From Qipengyuania sp. HL-TH1 (GTDB lineage: Bacteria > Pseudomonadota > Alphaproteobacteria > Sphingomonadales > Sphingomonadaceae): a DNA stretch of 64,000 nt. Position numbers and translations under genes: made by a program. Positions 1 through 8,709 of the stretch are shown here, piece after piece; position 1 is the stretch's first letter, and the number at the start of each line of letters is the position of its first letter. Location of the stretch: positions 558,001 to 622,000 of the forward strand of contig NZ_CP142675.1 in the NCBI RefSeq assembly GCF_036365825.1, in the 5' to 3' direction. Below the pieces are notes generated by a model. The model was not told the origin of the DNA, did not search any database, and was given only the letters and a program-made list of their open reading frames with translations.

Positions 1-102
1 GCGCGCCGCGTGGTCGACGATGGACACCGGATCGTTCGCCTCGCTCGTCATCGGCGCCGAGGGCATCGTCGCGGCGAGCAGGGTGGCAAGAAAAATGGAC
101 AT
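1..102 (-). CDS. Partial exported protein, N-terminus only
   Basis: Reading leftward from ATG at 102 there are 34 codons before the window edge. The start is MSIFLATLLAATMPSA, a short hydrophobic stretch with small residues typical of a signal peptide, followed by a polar segment ending in HAAR. A GGGAGA ribosome site lies 5-10 bases before the ATG. The family cannot be named from this fragment. One arm of a 12-bp inverted repeat overlaps its start codon (see 95-142). Confidence 0.55.
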   Translation of the reverse strand, partial: MSIFLATLLAATMPSAPMTSEANDPVSIVDHAAR

Positions 103-142
103 GACATTCTCCCGAAATCGCCGCAGGAGGTGTCATGTCCAT
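95..142. repeat. 12-bp perfect inverted repeat at a gene start
   Basis: ATGGACATGACA (95-106) and TGTCATGTCCAT (131-142) are exact inverted copies 24 bp apart. One arm covers the start codon of the leftward partial gene. The other follows an AGGAGG on the plus strand and abuts TATAAT (142-147). It may be a repressor operator or an inverted duplication of a translation-start region; the sequence alone does not decide. Confidence 0.5.
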
Positions 143-184
143 ATAATACAGTCAAGTAAGTCGGGTTCGATCCTCTAGCGGCGA

Positions 185-1003
185 TCAGCCTTCGAAATCG
201 CCCGGATCGGGTCCGATCCGGCCTTCGGGATCGTCGAGCGCGTCGATGCGGGCCATCTGGTCGTCCGTGAGGGTAAACTTGAGCGCAGCGAAATTGGCTT
301 CGATGTGGTCGCGGCTCGATGCCTTGGGGATCGGGCACAGGCGATGCTGCATGTGCCAGCGCAGGATTACGGCGCTGGCGGGCTGGCCGGTTTCCTCGGC
401 GATCGCGGCGATGGTCTCGTTCTCGATCCCCGCGCCCTGGCCCAGCGGCGACCAGCACTGCGTGACGATGCCGAGTTCCTCGTGCAGCTTGCGCAGTTCG
501 CGCTGCTGGAAGGTGGGGTGCAGTTCGATCTGGTTGAGCGCGGGCGTCACGCCGGTTTCGTCGATGATCCGGCGCAGGTCCTGCTCGCGGAAGTTCGACA
601 CGCCGATCGACTTCGCCTTGCCTTCGCCGCGCAGTTCGATGAACGCTTTCCACGTCTCCACGAACAGGTCCTTTTCGGGGCAGGGCCAGTGGATCAGCAG
701 CATGTCGACATGGTCGCGGCCGAGCCGTTCGAGGCATTTGTCGGCGGCCTTCTTGGTTCGCTCGAAGCCCTGACTTTCGTTCCAGATCTTGGTCTGCAGG
801 AAAATGTCGGACCAGTCGCCGACGCCTTTGCCGACCCCGCGCTCGTTCTGGTAGATCGCCGCGGTGTCGACCAGCCAGTAGCCGACATCGAGCGCGGTCT
901 TGACCGCTTCGGGTGCATCGCCCTCGTCGATCTTGTAGGTGCCGAAGCCCAGTTGCGGGAGTTGGCGGCCGTCATTGAGCGCGAGAGTGGGATAATCGGT
1001 CAT
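185..1003 (-). CDS. Aldo/keto reductase
   Basis: This 272-residue protein is a cytosolic NADPH-dependent aldo/keto reductase of the 2,5-diketo-gluconate reductase type. It shows the family pattern in order: GFGTYKID near residue 22, VDTAAIYQNE with the catalytic Asp and Tyr near residue 50, LLIHWP with the active-site His near 105, IGVSNF near 135, and SPLGQG in the cofactor-binding half. The start was set at 1003 because AAGGAGA sits just upstream, giving MTDYPTLALNDGRQLP; an in-frame extension of 13 codons has no such site. It is a single-gene unit, divergent from purA. Substrate is unknown; this family has broad carbonyl substrates. Confidence 0.9.
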   Translation of the reverse strand: MTDYPTLALNDGRQLPQLGFGTYKIDEGDAPEAVKTALDVGYWLVDTAAIYQNERGVGKGVGDWSDIFLQTKIWNESQGFERTKKAADKCLERLGRDHVDMLLIHWPCPEKDLFVETWKAFIELRGEGKAKSIGVSNFREQDLRRIIDETGVTPALNQIELHPTFQQRELRKLHEELGIVTQCWSPLGQGAGIENETIAAIAEETGQPASAVILRWHMQHRLCPIPKASSRDHIEANFAALKFTLTDDQMARIDALDDPEGRIGPDPGDFEG

Positions 1004-1128
1004 AAGATCTCCTTTGCCGTACCAACGGATTTGCGCCGCCATGTTTCCGGCAAAGCGCCTTGCCCCGTGCCTTAGATCAGCCTAACGCCCGCGGCGTTTG
1101 ATTTCCTTACATTTGCGAGAACTATCGA

Positions 1129-2418
1129 ATGGCCAACGTCACCGTGATCGGCGCCCAATGGGGCGATGAGGGCAAGGGCAAGATCGTCGACTGGCTGGCC
1201 AGCCGCGCCGATGCCGTGGTGCGCTTCCAGGGCGGCCACAATGCGGGCCACACGCTGGTCATCGACGGCACCACCTACAAGCTCTCGCTTCTGCCCAGCG
1301 GTATCGTTTCGGGCACGCTCAGCGTGATCGGCAATGGCGTGGTGCTCGACCCGTGGGCGCTCAAGGCCGAGATCGAGAAGCTCGAAGCGCAGGGCGTCAC
1401 CATCAATGACGACAACCTCGCGGTGGCCGACAATTGCTCGCTGATCCTGCCGATCCACCGCGATCTCGACGGGCTGCGCGAAGCGGCCGCCGGATCGGGC
1501 AAGATCGGCACAACCGGGCGCGGTATCGGTCCGGCCTACGAGGACAAGGTCGGCCGCCGCGCAATCCGCGTGTGCGATCTGGCCCATCTGGATCATCTCG
1601 AACCGCAGCTCGACCGACTGTGCGCGCATCACGACGCGCTGCGCGCCGGGTTCGAGCAGGACCCGGTCGACCGCGAGCAATTGCTCGCCGAACTGCGCGA
1701 GATTGCGCCCTTCGTGCTCAAATATGCGCAGCCGGTGTGGAAGCGGCTGAAGAAGGTCCGCAAGGCGGGCGCCAAGATCCTGTTCGAAGGCGCGCAGGGC
1801 GTCCTGCTCGATATCGATCACGGGACCTACCCCTTCGTCACCAGCTCGAACACGGTCAGCGGCACCGCCGCGGCAGGCAGCGGGTTGGGGCCCAATGCCA
1901 CCGGCTTCGTGCTCGGCATCGTCAAGGCCTACACCACCCGCGTCGGCAGCGGCCCGTTCCCGACCGAGCTCGACGACGAGGTGGGCAAGGGCATTGGCGA
2001 GCGCGGCCATGAATTCGGCACCGTCACCGGGCGTCAGCGCCGGGTCGGCTGGTTCGATGCCGTGCTGGTGCGCCAGACCTGCGCCATCAGCGGCGTGACC
2101 GGGATCGCGCTGACCAAGATCGACGTGCTCGACGGGCTCGACGAGGTGAAGATCTGCACCGGCTACCGGTTGCGGAACAATGTCTATGACTATTTCCCCA
2201 GCCATGCCGCCGACCAGGCCGCGGTCGAACCGATCTACGAAAGCATGGAAGGCTGGCACGAATCGACCGCGGGTGCGCGCAGCTATGCCGACCTGCCCGC
2301 CAATGCCGTGAAGTACATCCAGCGCGTGCAGGAGCTGATCGAAACGCCGGTCGCGCTGGTGTCGACCAGTCCCGAGCGCGACGATACGATCCTGATGCGC
2401 GATCCGTTTATGGATTGA
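1129..2418 (+). CDS. purA: Adenylosuccinate synthetase
   Basis: PurA joins IMP and aspartate using GTP to make adenylosuccinate, the first step from IMP to AMP, in the cytosol. The 429-residue length is normal. The N-terminal [11 protein letters not shown] (residues 8-18) holds the catalytic Asp and phosphate-binding loop; GHNAGHT follows near residue 37 with the catalytic His; [13 protein letters not shown] near 127 and the GTP base-recognition TKIDVLDG near 329 are intact. ATG at 1129 gives the canonical [15 protein letters not shown]. The next gene starts at or shortly after its stop. Confidence 0.98.
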   Translation: MANVTVIGAQWGDEGKGKIVDWLASRADAVVRFQGGHNAGHTLVIDGTTYKLSLLPSGIVSGTLSVIGNGVVLDPWALKAEIEKLEAQGVTINDDNLAVADNCSLILPIHRDLDGLREAAAGSGKIGTTGRGIGPAYEDKVGRRAIRVCDLAHLDHLEPQLDRLCAHHDALRAGFEQDPVDREQLLAELREIAPFVLKYAQPVWKRLKKVRKAGAKILFEGAQGVLLDIDHGTYPFVTSSNTVSGTAAAGSGLGPNATGFVLGIVKAYTTRVGSGPFPTELDDEVGKGIGERGHEFGTVTGRQRRVGWFDAVLVRQTCAISGVTGIALTKIDVLDGLDEVKICTGYRLRNNVYDYFPSHAADQAAVEPIYESMEGWHESTAGARSYADLPANAVKYIQRVQELIETPVALVSTSPERDDTILMRDPFMD

Positions 2419-2447
2419 TGAGAAATCTGCGCTATGGTGGCGGCACC

Positions 2448-2960
2448 ATGCGCATTCTCGCCGTCTTCCTCGCCGCCCTGTCTTGCGCCGCTGCGCTGCC
2501 GGTACCGACAGCGCATGCGCAGCAGGCGCGGCCGGGTGAGCGGGCCGATTTCGTCCTGATCGACAAGTCCGAGCGCAAGCTGTGGGTCTATCAGGGCGGG
2601 CGGGCGATCCGCACCTATTCGGGCCTGCAATATGGCGATGCGCCGCAGGGCCACAAACGCTTCCAGGGGGACGAGCGCACGCCCGAGGGGCGCTATACGA
2701 TCACCTATGGCAACGAGCAGTCGAGCTATTACCTCAGCCTGCACATCGATTATCCCAATGCGCAGGACCGCGCCTATGCGCGATCGCGCGGGCGGTCGCC
2801 GGGCGGGCTGATCTTCCTCCACGGCCAGCCCAACGGCCTGCCCTATGAAACGCGGATACCGGGGGACTGGACCGATGGCTGCATCGCGCTGTCGAATGCC
2901 GAGATCGCCGAGTTGTGGAGCCTGATCCCCGACGGCACGCCGATCGAGATCCGCCCCTAG
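2448..2960 (+). CDS. Exported L,D-transpeptidase (YkuD family)
   Basis: This 170-residue protein probably forms or edits 3-3 cross-links, or links proteins to peptidoglycan, in the periplasm. A signal peptide covers residues 1-25 and ends at AHAQ. The YkuD domain follows, with FVLIDKSERKLWVYQG as its first strands, the catalytic-site His in FLHGQP (residue 125) and Cys in WTDGCIALSN (residue 145). ATG 2448 is chosen because MRILAVFLAA is a clean signal start; ATG 2418, overlapping the purA stop, would add ten residues. Its stop shares a CTAG with the stop of the convergent gene. Confidence 0.85.
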   Translation: MRILAVFLAALSCAAALPVPTAHAQQARPGERADFVLIDKSERKLWVYQGGRAIRTYSGLQYGDAPQGHKRFQGDERTPEGRYTITYGNEQSSYYLSLHIDYPNAQDRAYARSRGRSPGGLIFLHGQPNGLPYETRIPGDWTDGCIALSNAEIAELWSLIPDGTPIEIRP

Positions 2961-3331
2961 CCGCGCTTGTCAGCGAGCAGCGCGACCTGCAGCTGGAGCC
3001 GCTTCACTTCCGCCAGCAGCGTCAGCATGTTCATGCGTGCGAACATCCATTCCTTGAGGAAGCCCTGCATCACCAGCAGCGCGATACAGGTGAGGCCCCA
3101 GCCGACCAGTTCCTCCATGCTGGCGAAAGTCAGCGCGCGGTAGAAGGAATAGGCGAGCGCCACGCCGATCATGATCGCGATGGCAAAGCTGAGCTTGGCC
3201 CAGCCGCCGAGCGGGCCGCGCATGCTGTCGCCGATCTGCTGGAACATTCCGCGGTCGGGATCGAGCGCGGCGAGGAAAGCCTCGTCATCCGCGTCAAGCG
3301 CGCCGCGGATACGGGTGTCGATATCGGTCAT
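2957..3331 (-). CDS. DUF6768 small membrane protein
   Basis: A 124-residue protein resembling the DUF6768 family. The N-terminal 45 residues are acidic and cytoplasmic-looking (TDIDTRIRGALDADDEAF). Two hydrophobic segments follow near residues 47-66 (FAIAIMIGVALAYSFYRAL) and 74-90 (LVGWGLTCIALLVMQGF), then an amphipathic tail (LLAEVKRLQLQVALL). Its ATG overlaps the stop of the sigma factor gene by four bases, so the two are translationally coupled. By position it is a candidate membrane partner or anti-sigma regulator of that sigma factor, but it has no recognisable zinc anti-sigma motif. Confidence 0.75.
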   Translation of the reverse strand: MTDIDTRIRGALDADDEAFLAALDPDRGMFQQIGDSMRGPLGGWAKLSFAIAIMIGVALAYSFYRALTFASMEELVGWGLTCIALLVMQGFLKEWMFARMNMLTLLAEVKRLQLQVALLADKRG

Positions 3332-3882
3332 GTTTCGTCTCCGGACAGGGCCGCTTTCAATTTGCGGCGGGCATGAAAGAGGCGCGTCTTGACGGTACCC
3401 GGCGGCACCGCCTGCACCTCGGCGATTTCGGCGAGGGTCAGCCCCTCGACGAAGAACAATTGCGCGGCGAGCCGCTGTTCCCCCGGTAGCGCAGCAAAAG
3501 CCTGGCGAATGGCCAGCGCGTCATCCGCCGCGGCGGGGAGCGCGGGCTCGTCCTCGCTTTCGCCCCGGCGGGCGCGGTCCGCCTGCGCCTGCCGGATCCG
3601 GTCGGCGCAGCGCCGGCGCAGGATGCCAAAGGCCCAGGGGGCAAACCGCGACGGGTCACGCAGCCCTGCGATATTGCGCAGGATCGACAGCCACGCCTCC
3701 TGCACCGCGACCAGCGCCGCCTCTTCATCGCCCAGCAACCGGCGTGCGGTTCTTGCCAGACGCGGCTGCCAGCGGATCGCCAGCCGTTCGCCCGCGCGCC
3801 GGTCACCCGACTGCACCAGCGTGACGAGCAATTCGTCATACAGCCGCCCGGCATCGGGCGATGAGGCTTCGATAGCTGCCAT
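3328..3882 (-). CDS. ECF-type RNA polymerase sigma factor
   Basis: This 184-residue protein has sigma region 2 around residues 45-95 (QEAWLSILRNIAGL, then FAPWAFGILRRRCADRIR for -10 recognition) and region 4 near the C-terminus (LPGEQRLAAQLFFVEGLTLA, then VPPGTVKTRLFHARRKLK as the -35 helix-turn-helix). Region 3 is absent, as in ECF sigma factors. ATG 3882 is preferred to a TTG 36 bases upstream. It is the first gene of a two-gene unit with the DUF6768 membrane protein. The signal and target promoters are not visible here. Confidence 0.9.
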   Translation of the reverse strand: MAAIEASSPDAGRLYDELLVTLVQSGDRRAGERLAIRWQPRLARTARRLLGDEEAALVAVQEAWLSILRNIAGLRDPSRFAPWAFGILRRRCADRIRQAQADRARRGESEDEPALPAAADDALAIRQAFAALPGEQRLAAQLFFVEGLTLAEIAEVQAVPPGTVKTRLFHARRKLKAALSGDET

Positions 3883-4007
3883 GACCCGATAGTCGCAGCA
3901 GGGTGGGGAATGGTTCAATCACGAACGGGAATTTTGCCCGCCTTCTTGACGTGATCCACATTTGTTCTCATCCTGTTCCTGTATTCGAGCAAACGGAGGA
4001 CGAGTCG

Positions 4008-4979
4008 ATGGAGGCGGATTTCCAATATGAGCCGGTGCGCGATGCCGCCGGGTGCCAGTTGGCGGTGACCGTGCTCGCCGACCGCGCGCATATCCGCGCC
4101 GAAATGCGCGAGGATGCCGCCGCGGCAGGGTTCCGGATACGCGAATGCTGCAGTCTCGAGGAATATGCGCAGGGGCCGCTTGGTGCGCTGGGCGATCTCG
4201 TGCTGGTCGATTGCGCGGAAGCGAGCGCGGATGCGTTGGCACTGCTGTCGCGGCTGGACATGCGTGGGGGCAAGGCAGGCGCGCAGCTTGTGGTGTCCAC
4301 CACCATGGGCGCGCTCGACAGCGTGTTCGGCTGTTTCTCGATGTCGGCACCGCAGATCCTCGTCGATCCGGGCCGCGCCGAACGCATCATCGCCATCGGC
4401 CGCGTGCTCGCGCGGGTGCCCAATCTGCGCTTGCGCGAAATGGGCGAGGAAGACCGGCTGATGCTGCTCCGCCTGACCGAACAGGTTGGGCAGATCGCCG
4501 AACGGCTCGAGCAATTGTCCCCCGGCCAGCGCGAAGGCGGCGGCGCGTTCCGCTTCGAATCGCCCGCACCTGCGTGGCGCGGTGAAGGGGAGGACTATGA
4601 AGTCGCGCGAGACGGGAGCGATCGCCCGCGTCTTCCCGAGGCCGCGGTGCTGCGCAAGCTGATCAAGGCGCGCCAGTTGCGCGTGCGCTTTCTGGACGCT
4701 CAGCTGTTTGCCGATCCGGCGTGGGATATCCTGCTCGATCTCGCCGCCGCGCGGGCCGAGCGGCAGCAGGTCTGCGTCACCTCGTTATGTATCGCCGCGG
4801 GCGTTCCCGCGACCACCGCCCTGCGCTGGATCGGGCAGATGGTCGATGCCGATCTGCTGGTGCGCGTATCCGATCCGCATGACCGCCGCCGCGCCTATAT
4901 CGCGCTGGCGGACAGAACTGCCGATGCGCTGGCGCGTTATTTCGCGGCAGTCGGCGCGACCGAACTCGCGGTCGTCTAG
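4008..4979 (+). CDS. Regulator with C-terminal MarR-like winged helix
   Basis: The 323-residue product has a C-terminal winged-helix region (about residues 225-315): WDILLDLAAARAERQQ, the recognition helix in CIAAGVPATTALRWIGQM and the wing around VRVSDPHDRRRAYIAL. The N-terminal 130 residues look like an alpha/beta fold resembling a response-regulator receiver (LVLVDCAEASADALALLSRL), but I see no clear phosphoacceptor set. A short helical linker (RLTEQVGQIAERLEQL) joins them. GGAGGA eight bases upstream fixes the ATG at 4008. Ligand and targets are unknown. Its TAG overlaps the stop of the convergent sirohaem gene in one CTAG. Confidence 0.75.
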   Translation: MEADFQYEPVRDAAGCQLAVTVLADRAHIRAEMREDAAAAGFRIRECCSLEEYAQGPLGALGDLVLVDCAEASADALALLSRLDMRGGKAGAQLVVSTTMGALDSVFGCFSMSAPQILVDPGRAERIIAIGRVLARVPNLRLREMGEEDRLMLLRLTEQVGQIAERLEQLSPGQREGGGAFRFESPAPAWRGEGEDYEVARDGSDRPRLPEAAVLRKLIKARQLRVRFLDAQLFADPAWDILLDLAAARAERQQVCVTSLCIAAGVPATTALRWIGQMVDADLLVRVSDPHDRRRAYIALADRTADALARYFAAVGATELAVV

Positions 4980-5743
4980 CCGCGCCGCAGCAGGACTGTC
5001 AGCCCGCTCGCGGGTGGCTCTGCGGGAAGCGGCTGGCGCACCGCATCGGCGCGCGCACGGACCAGTACCGCTTCGACAATTGCGGGATCGTGCAGCACCG
5101 TATCCGCCTGGCCCAGCGCGCGAGCCTGCCGGATGGTCAGGTCTTCGGGATCGTCGCTGGTGAGCGTGAAGTCGAGCACGCGTGTCTCTTCTGTGGCTGT
5201 CTTGCCATCGAGCCATGTCTCGACTGCGTCCGCGCTGCCGGGTGCGAAGGGATCGAGCGCGCCGCCTTCCTGCAGCGCCGCGTCGATCGCGCGCCGCCTG
5301 GTGTCGCCATCGGGATACCGCCCGCGAATGCGCTCGCGCGCCGCGCTCAGCGTGCTGGCCAGCGCGCCCAGCGATTGCGGCAGGATCGCTTCGAGCCGCA
5401 GCCGCAAATGCTTCGCCAGTCCGGCGGAGGCACCACCCGTGCTCACCGCCACCAGCACCGGATCGCGGTCGAGCAGGCTGGGCAGGGTGAAATCGCACAA
5501 TTCGGGCCGGTCGGCGACATTGACCAGCAGGCCCGCGCGCTTGAGCCGCAATGCCGCGGCCTCGGCCGCCCGGGGGTTGTCCAGCGCCACGAAAGCGAGC
5601 GCGGCGTGATGCGCTTCGGTTTCGGCGCAGGGAATTCCGCCCGCGCGTTCGACCAGCCGCGCCTTGGCGCCGGCCATGTCGCCATCGCCGACCACCACGA
5701 CGCGTCGCCCGGCGATCCGGTGGAACAGCGGCAGGCTATGCAT
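4976..5743 (-). CDS. Sirohaem synthase-like precorrin-2 dehydrogenase with truncated methylase tail
   Basis: This 255-residue protein matches the N-terminal half of CysG/Met8, which oxidises precorrin-2 with NAD and inserts iron to make sirohaem for sulfite or nitrite reduction. VVVVGDGDMAGAKARLVERA (residues 14-33) is the NAD-binding turn, and STGGASAGLAKHLR near 120 matches the dimerisation/active-site segment. The last 65 residues resemble only the beginning of the uroporphyrinogen-III methyltransferase domain (TSDDPEDLTIRQARALGQAD), then stop. The methylase is therefore missing here and must be supplied elsewhere if the pathway works. It lies 12 bases after lysA on the same strand. Confidence 0.8.
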   Translation of the reverse strand: MHSLPLFHRIAGRRVVVVGDGDMAGAKARLVERAGGIPCAETEAHHAALAFVALDNPRAAEAAALRLKRAGLLVNVADRPELCDFTLPSLLDRDPVLVAVSTGGASAGLAKHLRLRLEAILPQSLGALASTLSAARERIRGRYPDGDTRRRAIDAALQEGGALDPFAPGSADAVETWLDGKTATEETRVLDFTLTSDDPEDLTIRQARALGQADTVLHDPAIVEAVLVRARADAVRQPLPAEPPASGLTVLLRRG

Positions 5744-5755
5744 CGCGGTACCGCA

Positions 5756-7018
5756 TCAATCGAGCCATTCGGGCACGCGTTCGGCATCCATGATCGCGCT
5801 GGCGGCGATCCGGTCGGCGACCACGGCATAGCGATCGCCATCGACCAGCGTTTCGGCCACGAAGCCGCGCGAATTGTAGGACGAGGCCATGGTTGCGCCA
5901 TAGGCCCCGGCCGTGCGGAACACCGCCAGATCGCCCGCCACCAGCGCATCGCAATCGCGGTCCATCGCAAAGGTATCGCCCGTTTCGCAGATTGGCCCGA
6001 CGATATGCGCGGTCATGCGCTCGCCGCTGGGTTCGACCGCGTCGAAATCATGCCACGCGCCATACATGGCGGGCCGCGCAAGGTCGTTCATCGCCGCATC
6101 GACGACCACGAAGGGCGGGCCGTTGCCGCTGCGCTTGGCGCGGATCACGCGGGTCAGCAGCACGCCCGCATTGCCCGCGATCACGCGGCCCGGCTCGAAC
6201 ATCAGGCGCACGTCCCAATCCTTCGTGACGCGCGCGACCATAGCGCCATATTCGGCCGGGGAGGGGAGTTCCTCGCCCGCCTTGTAGGGTACGCCCAGCC
6301 CGCCGCCGAGATCGGCATGGGTGACGGTGCAGCCGCGCGCGCGCAATTCAGCGATCAGCGCCCCGACCTTGCCGAAGGCGGTCTCGAGCGGCTCGAGCGT
6401 CGACAGCTGGCTGCCGATATGCACCGCCACGCCGCGCATATCGAGGCCGTCTTCTTCGGCCAGCCGGGCATAGATCTCCGCCGCCCGGTCGAGCGGTACG
6501 CCGAACTTGTTCTCGCGCTTGCCGGTCGAGATTTTCTCATGCGTGCGCGCATCGACATCGGGATTGACGCGCAGCGCGCAGGCGGCGCGCTTGCCATGCC
6601 GTGCGGCGATGGCAGCCAGCTCGTAGCCCTCTTCCTCGCTCTCGATGTTGAACTGGCCGATGCCCACCTCGAGCCCCTGCAGCAGCTCGGCATGGGTCTT
6701 GCCCACGCCCGAGAAGACGATGTCCTCGGGCTTCATCCCCGCGGCCAGCGCGCGGGTCAGCTCGCCGCCCGACACCACGTCGGCGCCATAGCCTTCATTG
6801 GCGAGTATCTTGAGCACCGCGAGGTTGGGATTGGATTTCACTGCGAAGGCGATATGCGGGTCCTTGAGCGCGCCCAGCGCCTCGCGGAACACGCGCGCAT
6901 GCCGTTCCAGCGTGGCACGCGAATAGATATAGACCGGCGTCCCGACCTCTTCGGCAATGTGTGGCAGTGGCACGCCCTCGGCATGCAATACGCCGTCTCT
7001 CAGCTCAAAATGATCCAT
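5756..7018 (-). CDS. lysA: Diaminopimelate decarboxylase
   Basis: LysA decarboxylates meso-diaminopimelate to lysine, the last step of lysine synthesis, with pyridoxal phosphate. The 420-residue length is normal. AFAVKSNPNL carries the PLP lysine near residue 61; HIGSQL near 185 and GGGLGVPY near 225 are phosphate-binding parts; CETGDTFA near 335 is the second-subunit active-site motif. ATG 7018 is preferred over GTG 7024 because GAGG lies at the usual distance. It appears to follow argH and the small lipoprotein gene on the same strand, a linkage common in related bacteria. Confidence 0.96.
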   Translation of the reverse strand: MDHFELRDGVLHAEGVPLPHIAEEVGTPVYIYSRATLERHARVFREALGALKDPHIAFAVKSNPNLAVLKILANEGYGADVVSGGELTRALAAGMKPEDIVFSGVGKTHAELLQGLEVGIGQFNIESEEEGYELAAIAARHGKRAACALRVNPDVDARTHEKISTGKRENKFGVPLDRAAEIYARLAEEDGLDMRGVAVHIGSQLSTLEPLETAFGKVGALIAELRARGCTVTHADLGGGLGVPYKAGEELPSPAEYGAMVARVTKDWDVRLMFEPGRVIAGNAGVLLTRVIRAKRSGNGPPFVVVDAAMNDLARPAMYGAWHDFDAVEPSGERMTAHIVGPICETGDTFAMDRDCDALVAGDLAVFRTAGAYGATMASSYNSRGFVAETLVDGDRYAVVADRIAASAIMDAERVPEWLD

Positions 7019-7080
7019 GGGCACCGCCTCTGCCCAAAGCCCCGCTGCATGTCGAGCAAGGCTTGCTTGCGGCGTTGAAA

Positions 7081-7317
7081 TTACTCGGGCGGAAGCTCGA
7101 AGGGATCATCCTCGCGCTCTTCCGAACGCGTGCGCAGTTCCACGCTGCGGTCGGGCGCCGCGGTGGGTTCGACCGCGAGCAATTCGTCCGCCGTCGGCTG
7201 CACCGCCGCGCCATAGGGCGCAGGCGGCAGGGCGGCCCCCTCGACCGGCTGCAGCGCGGATTTCTGCCCGCAGGCGCCGAGCATCACGAAAGCGGCAAGG
7301 GCGATCCGTTTGCGCAT
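7081..7317 (-). CDS. Small LptM-like lipoprotein
   Basis: A 78-residue protein with a lipoprotein signal peptide: [16 protein letters not shown], with the acylated Cys at residue 16 in the lipobox LGAC, followed by GQKSALQPV. The rest is short, proline-rich and acidic (DDPFELPPE). This pattern, and its place between argH and lysA, fits the LptM/YifL lipoproteins that assist LptDE assembly in the outer membrane; sequence identity outside the lipobox is too low to be sure. Its ATG overlaps the argH stop (TGATG). Confidence 0.75.
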   Translation of the reverse strand: MRKRIALAAFVMLGACGQKSALQPVEGAALPPAPYGAAVQPTADELLAVEPTAAPDRSVELRTRSEEREDDPFELPPE

Positions 7318-8693
7318 CAAACCTCCATGCCGAGACGCTGTTTCGCCGCGGCTACCTGCTGTCTTACGCGAACCGGCGCGGTCCCGCCATAGGATGCACG
7401 CGCGGCGACCGAGGCATCGACCGACAGCGCATCGAACACGCGCGCATCGATACGGCTGTCGATTTTCTGCAGATCGTCAATCGACAAGCCGTCGAGCGCC
7501 ACGCCCTGCTCGTCCGCCAGCTTGACCGCGGCGCCGGTGATATGGTGCGCCTCGCGGAAGGGGATATCCGCCTGCCGCACCAGCCAGTCGGCCAGATCGG
7601 TCGCGGTGGCGTGGCCCGCTTCGGCGGCCTTGCGCATGCGTGCGGTCTCGAACCCGCTATCGGCGACCATGCCCGCCATCGCGGCAAGGCTCAGATCGAT
7701 CAGGCCCGCGGCCTCGAACACCGGCGGCTTGTCGTCCTGCATGTCCTTCGAATAGGCGAGCGGCAGGCCTTTCATCGTCACCATCAGCGCGGTGGCGCAG
7801 CCGATCACGCGGCCCGCATGCCCGCGCACCAGTTCGGCGGCATCGGGATTGCGCTTTTGCGGCATGATCGAGCTGCCGGTCGACAGCGTATCGGGCAGTT
7901 TGACGAAGCCGAAGGGCTGGCTGGCCCAGATGATGAATTCCTCCGCCAGACGGCTGAGGTGGAGCGCGCACTGGCTCGCGGCCATGAGGTAATCGAGCGC
8001 GAAATCCCGGTCCGACACGGCATCGAGGCTGTTGCGCGTGGGCTGCGCGAAGTCGAGCGCCTCGGCGGTCATCTCGCGGTCGAGGTCGAAGCCGGTCCCC
8101 GCCAGTGCAGCCGAGCCCAGCGGGCATTCGTTCATCCGCGCCAGCGCATCGGTAAAGCGCGAACGGTCGCGCATCAGCATTTCGAAATAGGCCAGCAGGT
8201 GATGGCCCAGCGTGACCGGCTGCGCGGTCTGCAAATGCGTGAAGCCGGGCATGATGCTGTCGGCATGCTCTTCCGCGCGCGTCACGAGCGCCCCCAGCAC
8301 CGCTTCGATCCCGGCGATGGCGCGCTGGTTGGCGGTGCGCACCCACATGCGGAAATCGGTCGCCACCTGGTCGTTGCGGCTGCGCGCGGTGTGCAGCCGC
8401 CCCGCGACCGCGCCGACGATCTCGGTCAGCCGCGCTTCGACGGTCATGTGGATGTCTTCGAGATCCCAGTCCTCGGGGACGCCATCGCGTTCGTATTCCC
8501 CCGCGATCTGCTGCAGACCGCTGTCGATCGTTGCGGCATCTTCAGGCGAGACGATGCCCTGCTTGGCCAGCATTGCGACATGCGCACGGCTGCCCGCGAT
8601 ATCCTCGCGCCACAGCGCCTTGTCGAACGGAATCGAGGCGTTGATTTCGCGCATGATCGCGCTAGGCCCTTCGGCGAACCTGCCGCCCCACAT
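7317..8693 (-). CDS. argH: Argininosuccinate lyase
   Basis: ArgH splits argininosuccinate into arginine and fumarate. The 458-residue product starts [11 protein letters not shown], the usual N-terminus, and contains [26 protein letters not shown] and the fumarase/lyase signature [12 protein letters not shown] near residue 275 with the catalytic loop. ATG 8693 is the only start that gives this N-terminus. The gene is divergent from the TlpA lipoprotein: its first codons lie only 16 bp from that start, so the argH promoter must lie within the opposing gene. Confidence 0.96.
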   Translation of the reverse strand: MWGGRFAEGPSAIMREINASIPFDKALWREDIAGSRAHVAMLAKQGIVSPEDAATIDSGLQQIAGEYERDGVPEDWDLEDIHMTVEARLTEIVGAVAGRLHTARSRNDQVATDFRMWVRTANQRAIAGIEAVLGALVTRAEEHADSIMPGFTHLQTAQPVTLGHHLLAYFEMLMRDRSRFTDALARMNECPLGSAALAGTGFDLDREMTAEALDFAQPTRNSLDAVSDRDFALDYLMAASQCALHLSRLAEEFIIWASQPFGFVKLPDTLSTGSSIMPQKRNPDAAELVRGHAGRVIGCATALMVTMKGLPLAYSKDMQDDKPPVFEAAGLIDLSLAAMAGMVADSGFETARMRKAAEAGHATATDLADWLVRQADIPFREAHHITGAAVKLADEQGVALDGLSIDDLQKIDSRIDARVFDALSVDASVAARASYGGTAPVRVRQQVAAAKQRLGMEV

Positions 8694-8709
8694 GCTGTTG
8701 GAGCTTTTC

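Noticed and set aside
2415..2447. TTG 2415 or ATG 2418 as the start of the L,D-transpeptidase
   Set aside because: Possible, but the clean signal peptide MRILAVFLAA begins at 2448; the upstream starts lack a ribosome site.
5090..7078. A 660-codon open frame on the plus strand across cysG and lysA
   Set aside because: It is antisense to two clear enzymes; its composition (His/Arg/Gly-rich) reflects the reversed codon bias of a high-GC genome and it has no domain.
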